Source: Gammaproteobacteria bacterium (GTDB taxonomy: Bacteria > Pseudomonadota > Gammaproteobacteria > Steroidobacterales > GCA-2729495). Taken from it: a DNA stretch of 64,000 bases. Within the stretch, counting starts at the first letter, position 1, and the number at the start of each line of letters is the position of its first letter. This document shows, piece after piece, positions 26,080-36,186 of this stretch. The notes under the pieces were generated by a model. That model ran no database searches. It saw only the letters and a list, made by a program, of their open reading frames with translations, and was not told where the DNA came from. The position numbers and the translations under genes are program-made. The stretch lies in the NCBI GenBank assembly GCA_028285245.1, contig JANQPY010000047.1:19767-83766 (forward strand). Direction: 5' to 3'.

Positions 26080-26658
26080 ATGGAACTAGTTGCGGGAGAT
26101 GCACAAACGCTGGCTGCCGCCGGGCTTGCAGCCACCGCCCTCTCAGGCCTGCTTTGGTACATCGCAAAGCGTCGCCGCGCACGCCCGGAAGCGCGCTTGA
26201 AGTCGGCTGCCCGGGAGATGCTAACTGCGATTCTGGTGCCGGACGGTGATGACGGGCAGGTGCATATCGACTATGCGTTGCTGACGCACGAGGCCATCGT
26301 GCTGGCCGAGGTCAGGCAGGTTGAGGGACATGTATTCGGCAGCAACGCTATGCAGGACTGGACCGTGATTTCGCCGCGACGCCGCTTCACCTTTAGCAAC
26401 CCGCAACCGGGGATGTACGATCGCGTGGCGGCAGTCCAACGCCTGCTACCGCAAGCCGCTGTCCGCGGTGTCGTGCTGTTCGCGGACGGGGCCGATTTCT
26501 CCAAGGGGCTGCCCAGTCACGTCATGCTGGTCGACGATTTCGTTGCCGAGCTGGAGCAGGGGCGTCAGACCGAACCGCCAGTCGCACTGCGGGATAGCTG
26601 GTCCCAGCTCCGACAAGAAGCCGTATCGGCACAGGTCAACCAGTTGTTGCGAAGTTAG
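26080..26658 (+). CDS. NERD-like domain protein with N-terminal membrane anchor
   Basis: A 192-residue protein. Residues about 10-28 form one hydrophobic segment (LAAAGLAATALSGLLWYI) followed by a basic stop-transfer stretch (KRRRARPEARLK), so the rest is cytosolic. The soluble domain resembles the NERD (nuclease-related) fold: HIDYALLTHEAIVLAEVRQVEGHVFGS, QDWTVISPRRRFTFSNPQPGMYDRVAAVQRLL, then VRGVVLFADGADF. The pattern of E and VxQ in AEVRQV stands where nuclease-fold proteins keep their ExK-type metal residues. The start is the ATG at 26080, 22 bp after thrC; the 3' end overlaps the convergent tatD by 23 bp. Role unknown, possibly DNA processing. Confidence 0.65.
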   Translation: MELVAGDAQTLAAAGLAATALSGLLWYIAKRRRARPEARLKSAAREMLTAILVPDGDDGQVHIDYALLTHEAIVLAEVRQVEGHVFGSNAMQDWTVISPRRRFTFSNPQPGMYDRVAAVQRLLPQAAVRGVVLFADGADFSKGLPSHVMLVDDFVAELEQGRQTEPPVALRDSWSQLRQEAVSAQVNQLLRS

Positions 26659-27463
26659 TCTCAGGTAGCCTGAACAGGCGCTCTGCGTTAGCCGTCGACG
26701 CCGCCGCCAGCGCCTTGGCATCACAGCCCATGTGGCGCGCGGCTGCCTTGAGAATGTGCGGCAGAAACTCAGGGGAATTACGGCGCCCCCTGGGCTTCTC
26801 AGGCAGATCTCGCGGCAACAGGTAAGGCGCATCTGTTTCCAGCAGCACACGATCTAATGGCAGTTGCTCCACGGCGGCTTGCAGCGAGGCACCACGTCGC
26901 TCATCGCAGATCCAGCCCGTGATGCCGATGTGCAGGCCAAGTTCCAGGTAGGCCTGCATCTGTTGCGCATCGCCGGTAAAACAATGTGCCACGCCACCCG
27001 CGAGCTGGGCTGCGTAGGGTGCAAGAATCTCAAGAAAGTCCGCATGCGCATCACGCTGATGCAGAAAGACCGGTTTGCCAGTGGCCACGGCGAGCTCGAG
27101 CTGCGCAATGAACGCTTCGCGTTGCGCTGCTGCCGGCGAGTAGTTGCGGAAGTAGTCGAGGCCACATTCTCCGATCGCACACAGGCCAGGATGCGCAGCC
27201 AGACGACCGAGCTCGACAATCACCTGGGCATCGAGTTCCTCAGCGTGGTGCGGATGCACGCCGGCCGTGGCAAACAGCGTGCCGTGGTGCTGCCTCGCTA
27301 ACTCAACAGCGGCCCGCGAAGCTTCGGTGGTCGTACCTGTAACGATGCAGCGACGAACCCCGGCCTCGGCGGCGCGCCGCAGCAACGCCTCCCGATCGGT
27401 GTCAAAACTGTCGTGAACGAGGTTGACCCCGATGTCGATCAGGTCAATAGTCGCCGCTTCCAT
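26636..27463 (-). CDS. tatD: TatD family metal-dependent hydrolase/DNase
   Basis: A 275-residue TIM-barrel hydrolase that follows E. coli TatD itself block by block: IDIGVNL at the N-terminus (in place of the HxH of TatD-like YcfH), TAGVHPHHAEE, AIGECGLDYFRNYSP, VFLHQRDAHADF, AHCFTGDAQQM, ITGWICDERRG and LLETDAPYLLPRDL. TatD acts as a magnesium-dependent 3'-5' exonuclease on single-stranded DNA and RNA and helps in repair of oxidative damage. The start at 27463 (MEAATIDLIDIG) fits the family better than the upstream in-frame start at 27493. It is convergent with the NERD-like gene, with 23 bp overlap. Confidence 0.93.
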   Translation of the reverse strand: MEAATIDLIDIGVNLVHDSFDTDREALLRRAAEAGVRRCIVTGTTTEASRAAVELARQHHGTLFATAGVHPHHAEELDAQVIVELGRLAAHPGLCAIGECGLDYFRNYSPAAAQREAFIAQLELAVATGKPVFLHQRDAHADFLEILAPYAAQLAGGVAHCFTGDAQQMQAYLELGLHIGITGWICDERRGASLQAAVEQLPLDRVLLETDAPYLLPRDLPEKPRGRRNSPEFLPHILKAAARHMGCDAKALAAASTANAERLFRLPETNFATTG

Positions 27464-27795
27464 AACGAACACCAGCCAAAAACCAGGCCGCATTCTAGTT
27501 GGAACTCATCTCAGAATACCCGTTGCCGCACAGGCGCTCAGGAAAGCATGGAAGTTGCTGGCTGGCGCAGCCCGGGGAGAGAGGATAGTTGTTCCACCTG
27601 AAGGACGAGCAACAAAACCAGCCGCCGGCAAAGGCCCTTACCAGGCGGGTTTTGCCACCGTTCGCAGTCTGGCATCGTTACGCTGCCCGGCGAAGGATCG
27701 CCGACATGCGACGCGTCGCGCAGACGTCTAACCGGGCGCAAAACGCTACTCACGCGGAATTTTGAGCCAGGTTCTGGCCGAGGAGACTGAAGATC
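27464..27795. other. Intergenic stretch without recognised content
   Basis: About 330 bp between the divergent tatD and TPR-protein starts. Short open frames run through it on both strands but none has a ribosome binding site, a family match or a codon pattern that convinces me. It presumably holds the promoters of both genes; GAGGAG near 27779-27784 serves the GTG start at 27796. Confidence 0.4.
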
Positions 27796-28539
27796 GTGAA
27801 GATAAGGACTTGGAGTGCTGTTGGCTGCATGCTGCTCATGGCCGAATTGGCGGCAGGCGCTGGTGAACTCAGCACGCTGGCAACTTCATTGGAGGATGCT
27901 CACTACGCACGTGACAGTGAGGCGCTGGAGACACTGGCCGACTCCCTGACCGCCATCGACAGCGCTGGCGCGCGCTACTTCGAAGCCTATGCCCATTTCC
28001 GATTGGGCGAACTGGCTGATGACAACAAGAAAGCGGCCAAAAAACACTTCAATACCTGCATCAAGATTCTTAAGGATGAAGTAAAGGCCAATCCCGAGGA
28101 TGCCGAGGCGCAGGGCCTGCTGGGGACGTGCTTCGGTAGCAGTACGGTGTTCTACATGCTGCGCGCAGCCACGCGCGGCGCGGCCTCCGACAAGGCGCTC
28201 AAGATCGCACAAGAGAATGCCCCGGAGAATCCGCGGGTGCTGATGCACTCCGGCATTAGTTTGTTCTACCGCCCCGGCGCATTCGGTGGTGACAAAGCCA
28301 AGGCACTTGAACAGTTTGCAGCCGCAACTGATCAGTTCGCAGCCGCAGGCAATGCAGGCCAGTCTGCGGAACCGACATGGGGTGAGCCTGAAGCCTGGGC
28401 CTACGTGGCACGGGCGCGGGCCGCACTGGATCAGCCTGACGCCGCGCGCGCCGCCTACAGGCGTGCGCTTGAGCTGCGACCTGACTACGCACTTGCTGCG
28501 GAAGAACTCGCCGGGCTAGGCGACCCGGCGGCAGATTAG
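27796..28539 (+). CDS. Exported tetratricopeptide-repeat protein
   Basis: A 247-residue protein with an N-terminal signal peptide (MKIRTWSAVGCMLLMAELAAGAG, cleavage probably after AGA). The mature part is made of helical repeats; the clearest TPR is the last (PEAWAYVARARAALDQPDAARAAYRRALELRPDYALAAEEL). An internal stretch LLGTCFGSSTVFYMLRAATRGAAS and PRVLMHSGISLFYRPGAFGGDKAKAL matches a family of periplasmic TPR proteins in Gammaproteobacteria with unknown role. The GTG start has GAGGAG at a good distance. The cysteine at position 11 lies inside the hydrophobic core and not in a lipobox. It is convergent with acnA, 11 bp away. Confidence 0.75.
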   Translation: MKIRTWSAVGCMLLMAELAAGAGELSTLATSLEDAHYARDSEALETLADSLTAIDSAGARYFEAYAHFRLGELADDNKKAAKKHFNTCIKILKDEVKANPEDAEAQGLLGTCFGSSTVFYMLRAATRGAASDKALKIAQENAPENPRVLMHSGISLFYRPGAFGGDKAKALEQFAAATDQFAAAGNAGQSAEPTWGEPEAWAYVARARAALDQPDAARAAYRRALELRPDYALAAEELAGLGDPAAD

Positions 28540-28550
28540 GCTATGCCCAA

Positions 28551-31211
28551 TCAGGCAGCGAGCTGCCGCAGCACATAGTGCAGGATGCCCCCATTGGTGT
28601 AGTAGTCGCGCTCTTTCGGTGTATCGATGCGCACCTGTACATCGAACGACTGGCGCGATCCGTCTGGCTGCGTCGCCGTGATCGTAACGGTCTTCGCGTC
28701 GCCGCCGTTTAAACCGGTGATGTCGAAAGTCTCCTGACCCGTGAGCCCCAGGCTGCCGGCATTTTCTCCAGGCTTGAACTGCAGGGGCAGCACACCCATA
28801 CCGATCAGATTGGAGCGGTGAATGCGCTCGTAGCTTTCGGCGATGACCGCCGAGACGCCCAGCAGCTTCGTGCCCTTGGCAGCCCAGTCTCGCGACGATC
28901 CCGTGCCATACTCTTTGCCCGCCAGCACAACCAGCGGTGTCCCTTCCTCCTGGTAGCGCATTGACGCATCGTAGATGCTCATCTGCTCGCCAGACGGTTG
29001 ATGCCGCGTCCAGCCACCCTCGGTTCCCGGGGCCAGCTGATTGCGCAGGCGAATGTTTGCGAAGGTTCCGCGCATCATGACTTCGTGATTGCCGCGCCGA
29101 GACCCGAACGAATTGAAGTCCTTTGGCTCGACGCCCTGCGCAGTCAAGTACTGCGCCGCGGGTCCATCCTTGGCAATGGAGCCGGCCGGCGAAATATGAT
29201 CGGTAGTGACCGAGTCGCCCAGCAACGCCAGCACACGCGCGCCCCGGATATCCCCAATGGGGGCCGGGGTCATTTCCATGCCCTCGAAGTAGGGGGGATT
29301 TCGCACGTAGGTGGAAGACGGCTCCCAAGCATAAGACTCACCATCGGGGGTGCTAAGTTCCTGCCAGTTGGCATCGCCGGCGAACACACTCGCATAGCTG
29401 TTCCGGAACATGGCCGAGTCGATGTTACGCATAACAATCTGCTGAATCTCATCTTGACTGGGCCAGATTTCGCGCAGGTAGACGGGCTTGCCCTTGTCAT
29501 CCTCGCCCAGTGGATCTTTGACAATGTCGATGTCCATCGATCCAGCAAGCGCATAGGCCACCACCAGCGGCGGTGAGGCCAGATAATTCATGCGCACCAG
29601 CGGATGAATACGGCCCTCAAAGTTCCGGTTTCCTGACAACACGCTGCACGCGAGCAGGTCGTGTTCGCGCACGGCTGCATCAATCGCGGGATCCAGCGGT
29701 CCGGAGTTGCCGATACACGTAGTGCAGCCAAAGCCGACTACGTTAAAACCCAACGCATCCAGATCGTCGTTAAGACCGGAGCTCTCCAGGTAGTTGCTCA
29801 CGACCTTGGAGCCGGGCGCAAGACTGGTCTTGACCCACGGTTGGGTGCGCAGCCCGCGCTCGCGGGCGTTTCTAGCGAGCAATCCGGCCGCTACCATCAC
29901 CGAAGGATTCGACGTGTTGGTGCAGCTGGTTATCGCGGCAATGAGCACGGCCCCATCGCGCACTACGAAGTCCTCTCCGTTGCGCGTTACCTTAGCCTGG
30001 GCCTGCGCCCGGCCACCCAGCAGTTCCGCTGACTGCGTGGTGTAGGTCGTCGCGGCTTCACGGAGCGGAATGCGATCGTGTGGGCGCTTCGGACCGGCAA
30101 GGCTCGGCTGAACGTCGCCCAGATCAAGTTCCAGAGTATCGGTAAACAGGGGATCCGGCTGATCGTCCTCGCGCCACAAGCCCTGCGCCCGCGCATATGC
30201 CTCTACCAGGGCAATCTGTTCCGCATCACGGCCGGACAACTCGAGGTAACGAATCGTTTCCCGGTCTACCGGAAAGATGCCGCAGGTACTGCCAAACTCC
30301 GGCGCCATGTTCGCGAGCGTTGCACGATCGGCCAGCGGCAATTGGCTGAGGCCATCGCCAAAGAACTCGACAAACTTTCCGACCACGCCTTTATCGCGCA
30401 GCATGTCTGTAACAGTGAGCACGAGATCCGTCGCGGTGGTCCCTTCCGTTAACCGGCCGGTCAATTTAAAACCAATGACCTGCGGGATCAGCATTGTCAC
30501 CGGCTGACCGAGCATGGCCGCTTCAGCCTCAATGCCGCCGACGCCCCAGCCCAGCACGCCGAGGCCGTTAATCATGGTGGTGTGTGAGTCGGTACCCACC
30601 AATGTGTCCGGGTAAGCAACCGTATCGCCATTGCGCTCGGCCGTGAAGACAACCCGGGCCAGGTACTCCAGGTTCACCTGGTGAACAATACCGGTATTCG
30701 GGGGCACGACCTGAAAATTGCGGAAGGCGTTCTGGCCCCAGCGCAAGAACGTATAGCGCTCTTGATTACGCTCAAACTCAATCGCGTTATTGCGTGCGAG
30801 TGCCTCTGCGCTGCCGTAGGCATCCACCTGTACAGAGTGATCAATCACCAACTCCGCCGGCGACAGCGGGTTAATCGAATCAGCTTTGCCGCCGAGCTGA
30901 ACCACAGCATCGCGCATGGCCGCCAGATCAACGACTGCGGGAACGCCAGTGAAGTCCTGAAGAATCACGCGGCTGGGTGTGAAGGCGATCTCATGACTGG
31001 GCGTTGCAGCAGGATCCCAGTTTGCGAGGGCAGCAATGTCGTCCGCCGTGACGTCCTGTGTATCGGCGTGACGCAGCAGGTTCTCCAGCAAAATTTTCAG
31101 GCTGTAGGGGAGGCGCTCAACATGCCCATCTGTGACCGCAGCAAGGCTATATAGCTGATACTCCTTATCGCCGACTTTGAGGGTTGACTGTGCGTTAGGT
31201 AAGGACGCCAT
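28551..31211 (-). CDS. acnA: Aconitate hydratase A
   Basis: An 886-residue aconitase of the AcnA/IRP1 branch, catalysing citrate to isocitrate in the TCA cycle. [4Fe-4S] ligands are in [13 protein letters not shown] and [14 protein letters not shown]. Other family blocks are [40 protein letters not shown], and the C-terminal swivel domain [19 protein letters not shown]. The length is normal. It is convergent with the TPR protein and has 121 bp to mnmA on the same strand. The gene has two long open frames on other strands and frames (for example 28516-29328), which are shadows. Confidence 0.97.
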   Translation of the reverse strand: MASLPNAQSTLKVGDKEYQLYSLAAVTDGHVERLPYSLKILLENLLRHADTQDVTADDIAALANWDPAATPSHEIAFTPSRVILQDFTGVPAVVDLAAMRDAVVQLGGKADSINPLSPAELVIDHSVQVDAYGSAEALARNNAIEFERNQERYTFLRWGQNAFRNFQVVPPNTGIVHQVNLEYLARVVFTAERNGDTVAYPDTLVGTDSHTTMINGLGVLGWGVGGIEAEAAMLGQPVTMLIPQVIGFKLTGRLTEGTTATDLVLTVTDMLRDKGVVGKFVEFFGDGLSQLPLADRATLANMAPEFGSTCGIFPVDRETIRYLELSGRDAEQIALVEAYARAQGLWREDDQPDPLFTDTLELDLGDVQPSLAGPKRPHDRIPLREAATTYTTQSAELLGGRAQAQAKVTRNGEDFVVRDGAVLIAAITSCTNTSNPSVMVAAGLLARNARERGLRTQPWVKTSLAPGSKVVSNYLESSGLNDDLDALGFNVVGFGCTTCIGNSGPLDPAIDAAVREHDLLACSVLSGNRNFEGRIHPLVRMNYLASPPLVVAYALAGSMDIDIVKDPLGEDDKGKPVYLREIWPSQDEIQQIVMRNIDSAMFRNSYASVFAGDANWQELSTPDGESYAWEPSSTYVRNPPYFEGMEMTPAPIGDIRGARVLALLGDSVTTDHISPAGSIAKDGPAAQYLTAQGVEPKDFNSFGSRRGNHEVMMRGTFANIRLRNQLAPGTEGGWTRHQPSGEQMSIYDASMRYQEEGTPLVVLAGKEYGTGSSRDWAAKGTKLLGVSAVIAESYERIHRSNLIGMGVLPLQFKPGENAGSLGLTGQETFDITGLNGGDAKTVTITATQPDGSRQSFDVQVRIDTPKERDYYTNGGILHYVLRQLAA

Positions 31212-31332
31212 CGAATTCTCCAGACATCATTGGTGTTTTTTCGCGCGGCCTTGTCTGAGCCTCCGTCGGGGACTCCTGGAGAACCGGCGCGGCCGCTGTA
31301 AAACGGCGCGGAAGTATAACGGATCGAACAAG

Positions 31333-32472
31333 TCAGGCCGAAGCGGCGGCAGCGCGCGGGGTCTCCCTGAGCGCATGCACCTGCTGAATGCGCGCACCCC
31401 CGAGACATTCGTCGCCCGAGTAGAAAACCACATACTGGCCAGGCGTCACGGCCCACTGAGATGAGACAAAGTCCACCCGCAGCCTGCCGTCAGGCAAGGC
31501 GCTTACCCTGCAGTCCGCATCCGGTTGCCGGTAACGTGTTTTGGCGGTGCACAGCAAGGTGCGGCCCGACGCCAGGCCACTCGGTTCCTGCGCAACCCAG
31601 TGAGGGTCACCGGCCACCAGCTGATCGGACCACAGCAACGGGTGCTCGCGGTCCTGAACTGCCACCAGCACGTTGTCGTCGGAGCGCTTTGCGGCGACAT
31701 ACCAAGGCGCATCCGGGTAGCCTCGTTGCCCGCCTAGCCGAAGTCCCTGCCGCTGGCCCAGGGTGTAGAACATCAGTCCCTCATGCTCACCCAACACAAC
31801 GCCTGCGGGCGTCTCAATTGCCCCTGGGGCGCCCTTGAGGTAGCGGCCAAGAAAGTCGCGAAACGGCCGCTCACCGACAAAGCAAATACCCGTGCTGTCA
31901 CGCTTGCGATGCACCGGCAGGCCAGCCTCAGTCGCCAGGCGGCGAACCTCCGTCTTGTGCAGCTCACCCAGTGGGAACTCCGCCTGACTCAGCGCGTGGT
32001 GCCCAACGGCGTGCAGAAAGTAGCTTTGGTCCTTACTGGCATCGCGGCCGCGCAACAGACGAGTGGGCGGGGTGCTCGCCAGCCTCGCATAGTGTCCCGT
32101 CGCGATCCGGCTTGCTCCCAGTCGTAAGGCGTGGTCCAGAAATACCCCAAACTTGATTTCCCGGTTGCATAGCACGTCCGGGTTCGGCGTGAAGCCTGCC
32201 TGATAATCGGCCAGGAAACCGGCAAACACACGTTGTCTGTAGGCCGCGCTGAAGTTAGCCACATGCAGCGGGATGCCAAGCTCATTGGCAACCAGGCGCG
32301 CATCCTGCAAATCCTGGGCAGCCGTACAGTAGCCGTCATCATCTTCCCAGTTGGTCATGTGCAAGGCTTCCACCTCGCGACCAGCGTTGCACAAGCGCAG
32401 CGCTGCAACAGCCGAATCGACGCCGCCCGACAGGGCTACGATGACTTTGCCGTTGTGCGTGTGCCGCTGCAT
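31333..32472 (-). CDS. mnmA: tRNA-specific 2-thiouridylase MnmA
   Basis: A 379-residue enzyme that thiolates U34 of tRNA-Lys, -Glu and -Gln using sulfur relayed by the Tus system. The PP-loop motif is VIVALSGGVDSAVAALRL near residues 10-27. The two catalytic cysteines are in NPDVLCNREIKF and STGICFVGERPF. The C-terminal beta-barrel includes YFLHAVGHHALSQAEFPLGE and the motif LGQRQGLRLGGQ. In other Gammaproteobacteria mnmA is often close to purB, as here (two genes apart). Confidence 0.96.
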   Translation of the reverse strand: MQRHTHNGKVIVALSGGVDSAVAALRLCNAGREVEALHMTNWEDDDGYCTAAQDLQDARLVANELGIPLHVANFSAAYRQRVFAGFLADYQAGFTPNPDVLCNREIKFGVFLDHALRLGASRIATGHYARLASTPPTRLLRGRDASKDQSYFLHAVGHHALSQAEFPLGELHKTEVRRLATEAGLPVHRKRDSTGICFVGERPFRDFLGRYLKGAPGAIETPAGVVLGEHEGLMFYTLGQRQGLRLGGQRGYPDAPWYVAAKRSDDNVLVAVQDREHPLLWSDQLVAGDPHWVAQEPSGLASGRTLLCTAKTRYRQPDADCRVSALPDGRLRVDFVSSQWAVTPGQYVVFYSGDECLGGARIQQVHALRETPRAAAASA

Positions 32473-32536
32473 GCGAAGAGTTTATCAAGCGATGGCGTGT
32501 CGCCGTCGCCTGATTGCGGCTGACCTGGCGTTTGCG

Positions 32537-33034
32537 CTAGACGCGCAGCTCGCGGAGCTCCTGCTCGAGCTCCGAGGCGTTCCAGATTTCTTCGAACAGT
32601 CCTAAGTAGCGCTTGGCGACAGCTGGCTCAAAGGTATCGGCGATCCCTTCCCATTTGCGGCCCTCGACGCGGTACAGCAGGGCGGTGTCGTCGGCTATCA
32701 GATACGCCTCGCGATGCTCCCGGTAGTCAGGGTGAACGTTGCGAAATTCGACAAAGCTGTTTAACCGCCGCCCGACAGAGACCAGCCGGTTGCTGATGCG
32801 CACAGTGCGCTCAGGCTCGGAGATAAGCACCCGAATCTTGGCGTAGCGTTTGGCCAGCACCAGGCGCTTGGCAACGTCCAGAAACGGCTCGGAATCATAG
32901 ATGCCGGGTTCAAGGTCAGGCGTGTAAATGGAAATCCAGCGCTTCGCCTGCGCTGCGACCTCGGGTGCGGCGTCGCGATTCTCCTCAAAAGTTGAGAGAA
33001 CCCAGCGCTTGCCCTGAATACGTGATGCCTGCAT
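32537..33034 (-). CDS. Conserved hypothetical protein, PLD-like fold
   Basis: A 165-residue soluble protein starting at the ATG MQASRIQGKRWVLST; a longer frame from 33112 lacks support. The order WISIYTPDLEPGIYDSEPFLDVAKRLVLAKRYAKIRVLISEPE resembles the phospholipase D-like half-domain of small gammaproteobacterial proteins (DUF7931 type), though no HxKxxxxD motif is present. FVEFRNVHPDYREHREAYLIADDTALLYRVEGRKWEGIAD follows the usual second half. It is likely a non-catalytic relative. It lies between purB and mnmA on the same strand. Confidence 0.6.
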   Translation of the reverse strand: MQASRIQGKRWVLSTFEENRDAAPEVAAQAKRWISIYTPDLEPGIYDSEPFLDVAKRLVLAKRYAKIRVLISEPERTVRISNRLVSVGRRLNSFVEFRNVHPDYREHREAYLIADDTALLYRVEGRKWEGIADTFEPAVAKRYLGLFEEIWNASELEQELRELRV

Positions 33035-33190
33035 AGCTTTTTTTCTGCCACTTACACCTTCCGCCAACCCGGCGTCAGGCAAGCGCGTTGCGCACCCTGT
33101 GCGGATTGGCATAAGTGGCAGTCTAAGTGGCGGTGAGCCAGGCTCGTGTGGATTAGGTCACGGTTTGATGCGTCGCCACGGGGCTGTCTG

Positions 33191-34567
33191 CTATTCCGCC
33201 AGGAAGCGCCGGGCCAGTTCCCCGGCTAGCCCAACATAGTCGGCGGGTCTGAGCGCAAGCAGCCGCTCCTTGTCGGCGGCCGGGATATCCAGCTCGCGGA
33301 TGAAGTTATGCAAAACCGATGCATCAATCCCGGTCCCGCGCGTCATTGCTTTCAGCTGCTCATAGGCATCCGCGTGACCGGCGCGTCGCATGACCGTCTG
33401 CACCGCTTCGCCCAGAACCTCCCAGCGGTCCTCCAAGTCCTTGAGCATCGCCGCTGGATTCGCCTCGACCTTGTCCAGGCCGGTCCGCAACGAAAGGTAA
33501 GCGAGGAGGCTATGCGAGCAGGCAACACCGAGATTGCGTTGCACCGTTGAATCGCTCAGATCGCGTTGCCAGCGAGACACTGGCAGCTTTTCTGAGAAGT
33601 GCTGCAACAGCGCGTTAGCCAGGCCCAGATTGCCCTCCGCATTCTCGAAATCGATTGGATTTACCTTATGCGGCATGGTGGATGAACCGACTTCGCCGTC
33701 CACCTTGCGCTGACCAAGGTACCCAAGCGAGATGTAGCCCCAGAAATCGCGGCTTGCGTCGAGCAACACCGTGTTAATTCGGGCCAGTGCATCGCAATAC
33801 TCGGCAACCCAGTCATGCGGTTCGATCTGGGTGGTGTAAACATTCGGCGTTAGTCCTAGCGACGCGACGAACGCCTCGCTGAGACTTGCCCAGTCGGCTG
33901 CGGGGAAGGCTGCATGATGCGCATTGAAATTTCCTACTGCGCCATTGAGCTTCGCGAGGATCTCGACCGCGGCGAACTGATCGCGCTGCCGCTTGAGTCG
34001 TGCCGCAATGTTGACCACTTCTTTACCCAGGGTGGTCGGACTGGCGGCCTGTCCGTGCGTCCGCGAGAGCATGGCGCTATCCGCATACGCTTCGGCCAGA
34101 AGTTTGAGTTTACCGATCAGCTCATCCAAAGCCGGTAACAGCAAGTCCTGGCGACCTGCCTGCAGGATCAGCGCGTGGGCGATGTTGTTAACGTCTTCTG
34201 ACGTACATCCGAAATGCACAAACGAGCATACCGACTGAAGCTCAGCGTGCTCTGCAAAGCGTTCGTTGAGATAGTACTCAACCGCTTTCACATCGTGATT
34301 AGTTTGCGCTTCCAGCTGCTTGACCCGCTCGGCTTCCGCCGTGCCGAATCGTTCGACCAGCTCATCCAGCTGCTGATTCACCGCCGTGCTGAAGTGACCC
34401 AGTTCGGGCACGTCATCACTCTGTGCAAGAAACTGCAGCCAGCGAACTTCCATCTGCACGCGCATGCGAACCAGGCCGTATTCGCTGAAGTATTCCCGGG
34501 CAGCGCCCAGCTTGCGGGCATAGCGACCGTCGAGCGGTGAGATCGCCGTTAGTGCAGACAAATCCAT
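33191..34567 (-). CDS. purB: Adenylosuccinate lyase
   Basis: A 458-residue fumarase/aspartase-superfamily enzyme for two steps of purine synthesis. The start is the ATG MDLSALTAISPLDGRYARK, as in E. coli PurB; an upstream in-frame start at 34594 is less likely. Key blocks are TNHDVKAVEYYL, FVHFGCTSEDVNNIAHAL, SRTHGQAASPTTLGKEVVN, and the signature GSSTMPHKVNPIDFENAEGN, with the catalytic serine in the flexible loop. It is divergent from fumC with about 180 bp between; the two are distant relatives of the same superfamily. Confidence 0.97.
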   Translation of the reverse strand: MDLSALTAISPLDGRYARKLGAAREYFSEYGLVRMRVQMEVRWLQFLAQSDDVPELGHFSTAVNQQLDELVERFGTAEAERVKQLEAQTNHDVKAVEYYLNERFAEHAELQSVCSFVHFGCTSEDVNNIAHALILQAGRQDLLLPALDELIGKLKLLAEAYADSAMLSRTHGQAASPTTLGKEVVNIAARLKRQRDQFAAVEILAKLNGAVGNFNAHHAAFPAADWASLSEAFVASLGLTPNVYTTQIEPHDWVAEYCDALARINTVLLDASRDFWGYISLGYLGQRKVDGEVGSSTMPHKVNPIDFENAEGNLGLANALLQHFSEKLPVSRWQRDLSDSTVQRNLGVACSHSLLAYLSLRTGLDKVEANPAAMLKDLEDRWEVLGEAVQTVMRRAGHADAYEQLKAMTRGTGIDASVLHNFIRELDIPAADKERLLALRPADYVGLAGELARRFLAE

Positions 34568-34746
34568 GCGTGCGAATGATGGGGGTGACAACAAGCGCGG
34601 CCATGATACACCAGCACCCGGCGGCGCCTCGGATACCGCAAGTCATCGCCCACAAACTCGCCGCGCAGCGTTAGAATCGCGACCTCGCAAGGTTCCAGAA
34701 AAGTTTTTGAGCATGCGGCCGACAACGAGCCGCTGGAGTAGTGAGC

Positions 34747-36135
34747 ATGGACGAGAACAGGTTTCGCACCGAGCGGGACAGCATGGGCGAGCTCCAGGTG
34801 CCCATTGATGCGCTTTGGGGCGCCCAGACGCAGCGCGCGGTGCAGAACTTTCCTATCAGCGGCCAGCCCATGCCACGCGCATTTATCCGCGCGCTGGGCT
34901 TGGTCAAATGGGCTACTGCCGGGGCCAACAGCGAGCTCGGCCTGCTGCCAGCCAAGACGGCGGTAGCTATCCAGCCGGCTGCCGCCGCCGTCGCCGATGG
35001 CCATCACGATGCGCAGTTTCCGGTGGATATTTTTCAGACCGGCTCTGGCACCAGCTCCAACATGAATGCTAACGAGGTCATCGCCAGGCTGGCGACCGAT
35101 GCGTTGGGTGCGCCAGTGCATCCCAACGATGACGTCAATATGAGCCAGAGCAGCAACGATGTAATTCCTACCGCGGTTCACCTAAGCGCGGCCTTGTTGA
35201 TCCACGAGCAACTGCTGCCAGCCCTTGACCATTTGCGCGAGACTCTGCAGGCCAAGGCCGAGGAAACCGCCGACGTGGTGAAGACCGGCCGCACGCATCT
35301 AATGGATGCCATGCCTGTTCGCTTTGACCAGGAGCTCGGCGGCTGGGCTACGCAGATTCAGCACGGGCAGGACCGGCTCCATGCGGCCTGGCCGAGGCTT
35401 TGTCAGCTCGCCCAAGGAGGCACGGCGGTTGGCACGGGTATCAACGCACACCCAAAGTTTGGCGAGAAAGTCGCTGTATTGCTCGCCGAAAAGACCGGCA
35501 TTGATTTTCGGATAGCCGATGATTATTTCACCGCCTTGTCAACGCAGGACGTTGCGGTGGAAGTATCCGGCCAGCTAAAGACGCTCGCCGTCTCGCTGAT
35601 GAAAATTGCCAATGACCTGCGCTGGATGAACAGCGGCCCGTTAGCCGGGCTGGGTGAAATCGCCTTGCCGGCGCTGCAACCGGGCAGCAGCATCATGCCG
35701 GGCAAGGTCAATCCGGTCATTCCCGAAGCCGTGGCCATGGTTGCCGCGCAGGTTATCGGCAATGACACGACGATCACGGTGGCCGGCCAGTCAGGCAACT
35801 TTCAACTCAACGTGATGCTCCCGGTGGTCGGCGCGCGGCTGACTGAGAGCGCGAGTTTGCTGGCTAACGCCAGCCGTGTGCTGGCCGACAGCGCCATCGC
35901 CGGGTTCACGATAAACCAGGACAAGCTGAACGAAGCGCTCGACCGCAATCCGATTCTGGTCACCGCCATGAACCCCGTGATTGGCTATGAGAAAGGGGCG
36001 GCAATCGCGAAACAGGCTTACGCACAAGGTCGCCCGGTGCGGGACGTAGCGCGCGAGGAAACTGACCTCGACGATGCCGAGATAGATCGACTGCTCGACG
36101 CGCTCGATTTAACCCGGGGCGGCATTAAGGCCTGA
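34747..36135 (+). CDS. fumC: Class II fumarate hydratase
   Basis: A 462-residue oxygen-stable, iron-free fumarase. It starts with RTERDSMGELQVPIDALWGAQTQRAVQNF, and holds the superfamily signature GSSIMPGKVNPVIPE with the catalytic serine. FQTGSGTSSNMNANEVIA and NDDVNMSQSSNDVIPTA are the substrate-binding blocks, and TGRTHLMDAMPV contains the catalytic histidine region. The ATG at 34747 has GGAG at 34735-34738 with 8-nt spacing, so it is preferred over the GTG at 34741. It leads a rightward run with the Nudix and mazG genes. Confidence 0.96.
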   Translation: MDENRFRTERDSMGELQVPIDALWGAQTQRAVQNFPISGQPMPRAFIRALGLVKWATAGANSELGLLPAKTAVAIQPAAAAVADGHHDAQFPVDIFQTGSGTSSNMNANEVIARLATDALGAPVHPNDDVNMSQSSNDVIPTAVHLSAALLIHEQLLPALDHLRETLQAKAEETADVVKTGRTHLMDAMPVRFDQELGGWATQIQHGQDRLHAAWPRLCQLAQGGTAVGTGINAHPKFGEKVAVLLAEKTGIDFRIADDYFTALSTQDVAVEVSGQLKTLAVSLMKIANDLRWMNSGPLAGLGEIALPALQPGSSIMPGKVNPVIPEAVAMVAAQVIGNDTTITVAGQSGNFQLNVMLPVVGARLTESASLLANASRVLADSAIAGFTINQDKLNEALDRNPILVTAMNPVIGYEKGAAIAKQAYAQGRPVRDVAREETDLDDAEIDRLLDALDLTRGGIKA

Positions 36136-36186
36136 GGTCCCGGGAGGCCGGGGTCTGGCAGCCCGCAACTGGACGCGCTGTCCGCT

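Noticed and set aside
28516..29328. A 270-codon frame in another minus-strand frame of acnA
   Set aside because: It lies inside the well-conserved aconitase C-terminal domain and shows no domain of its own.
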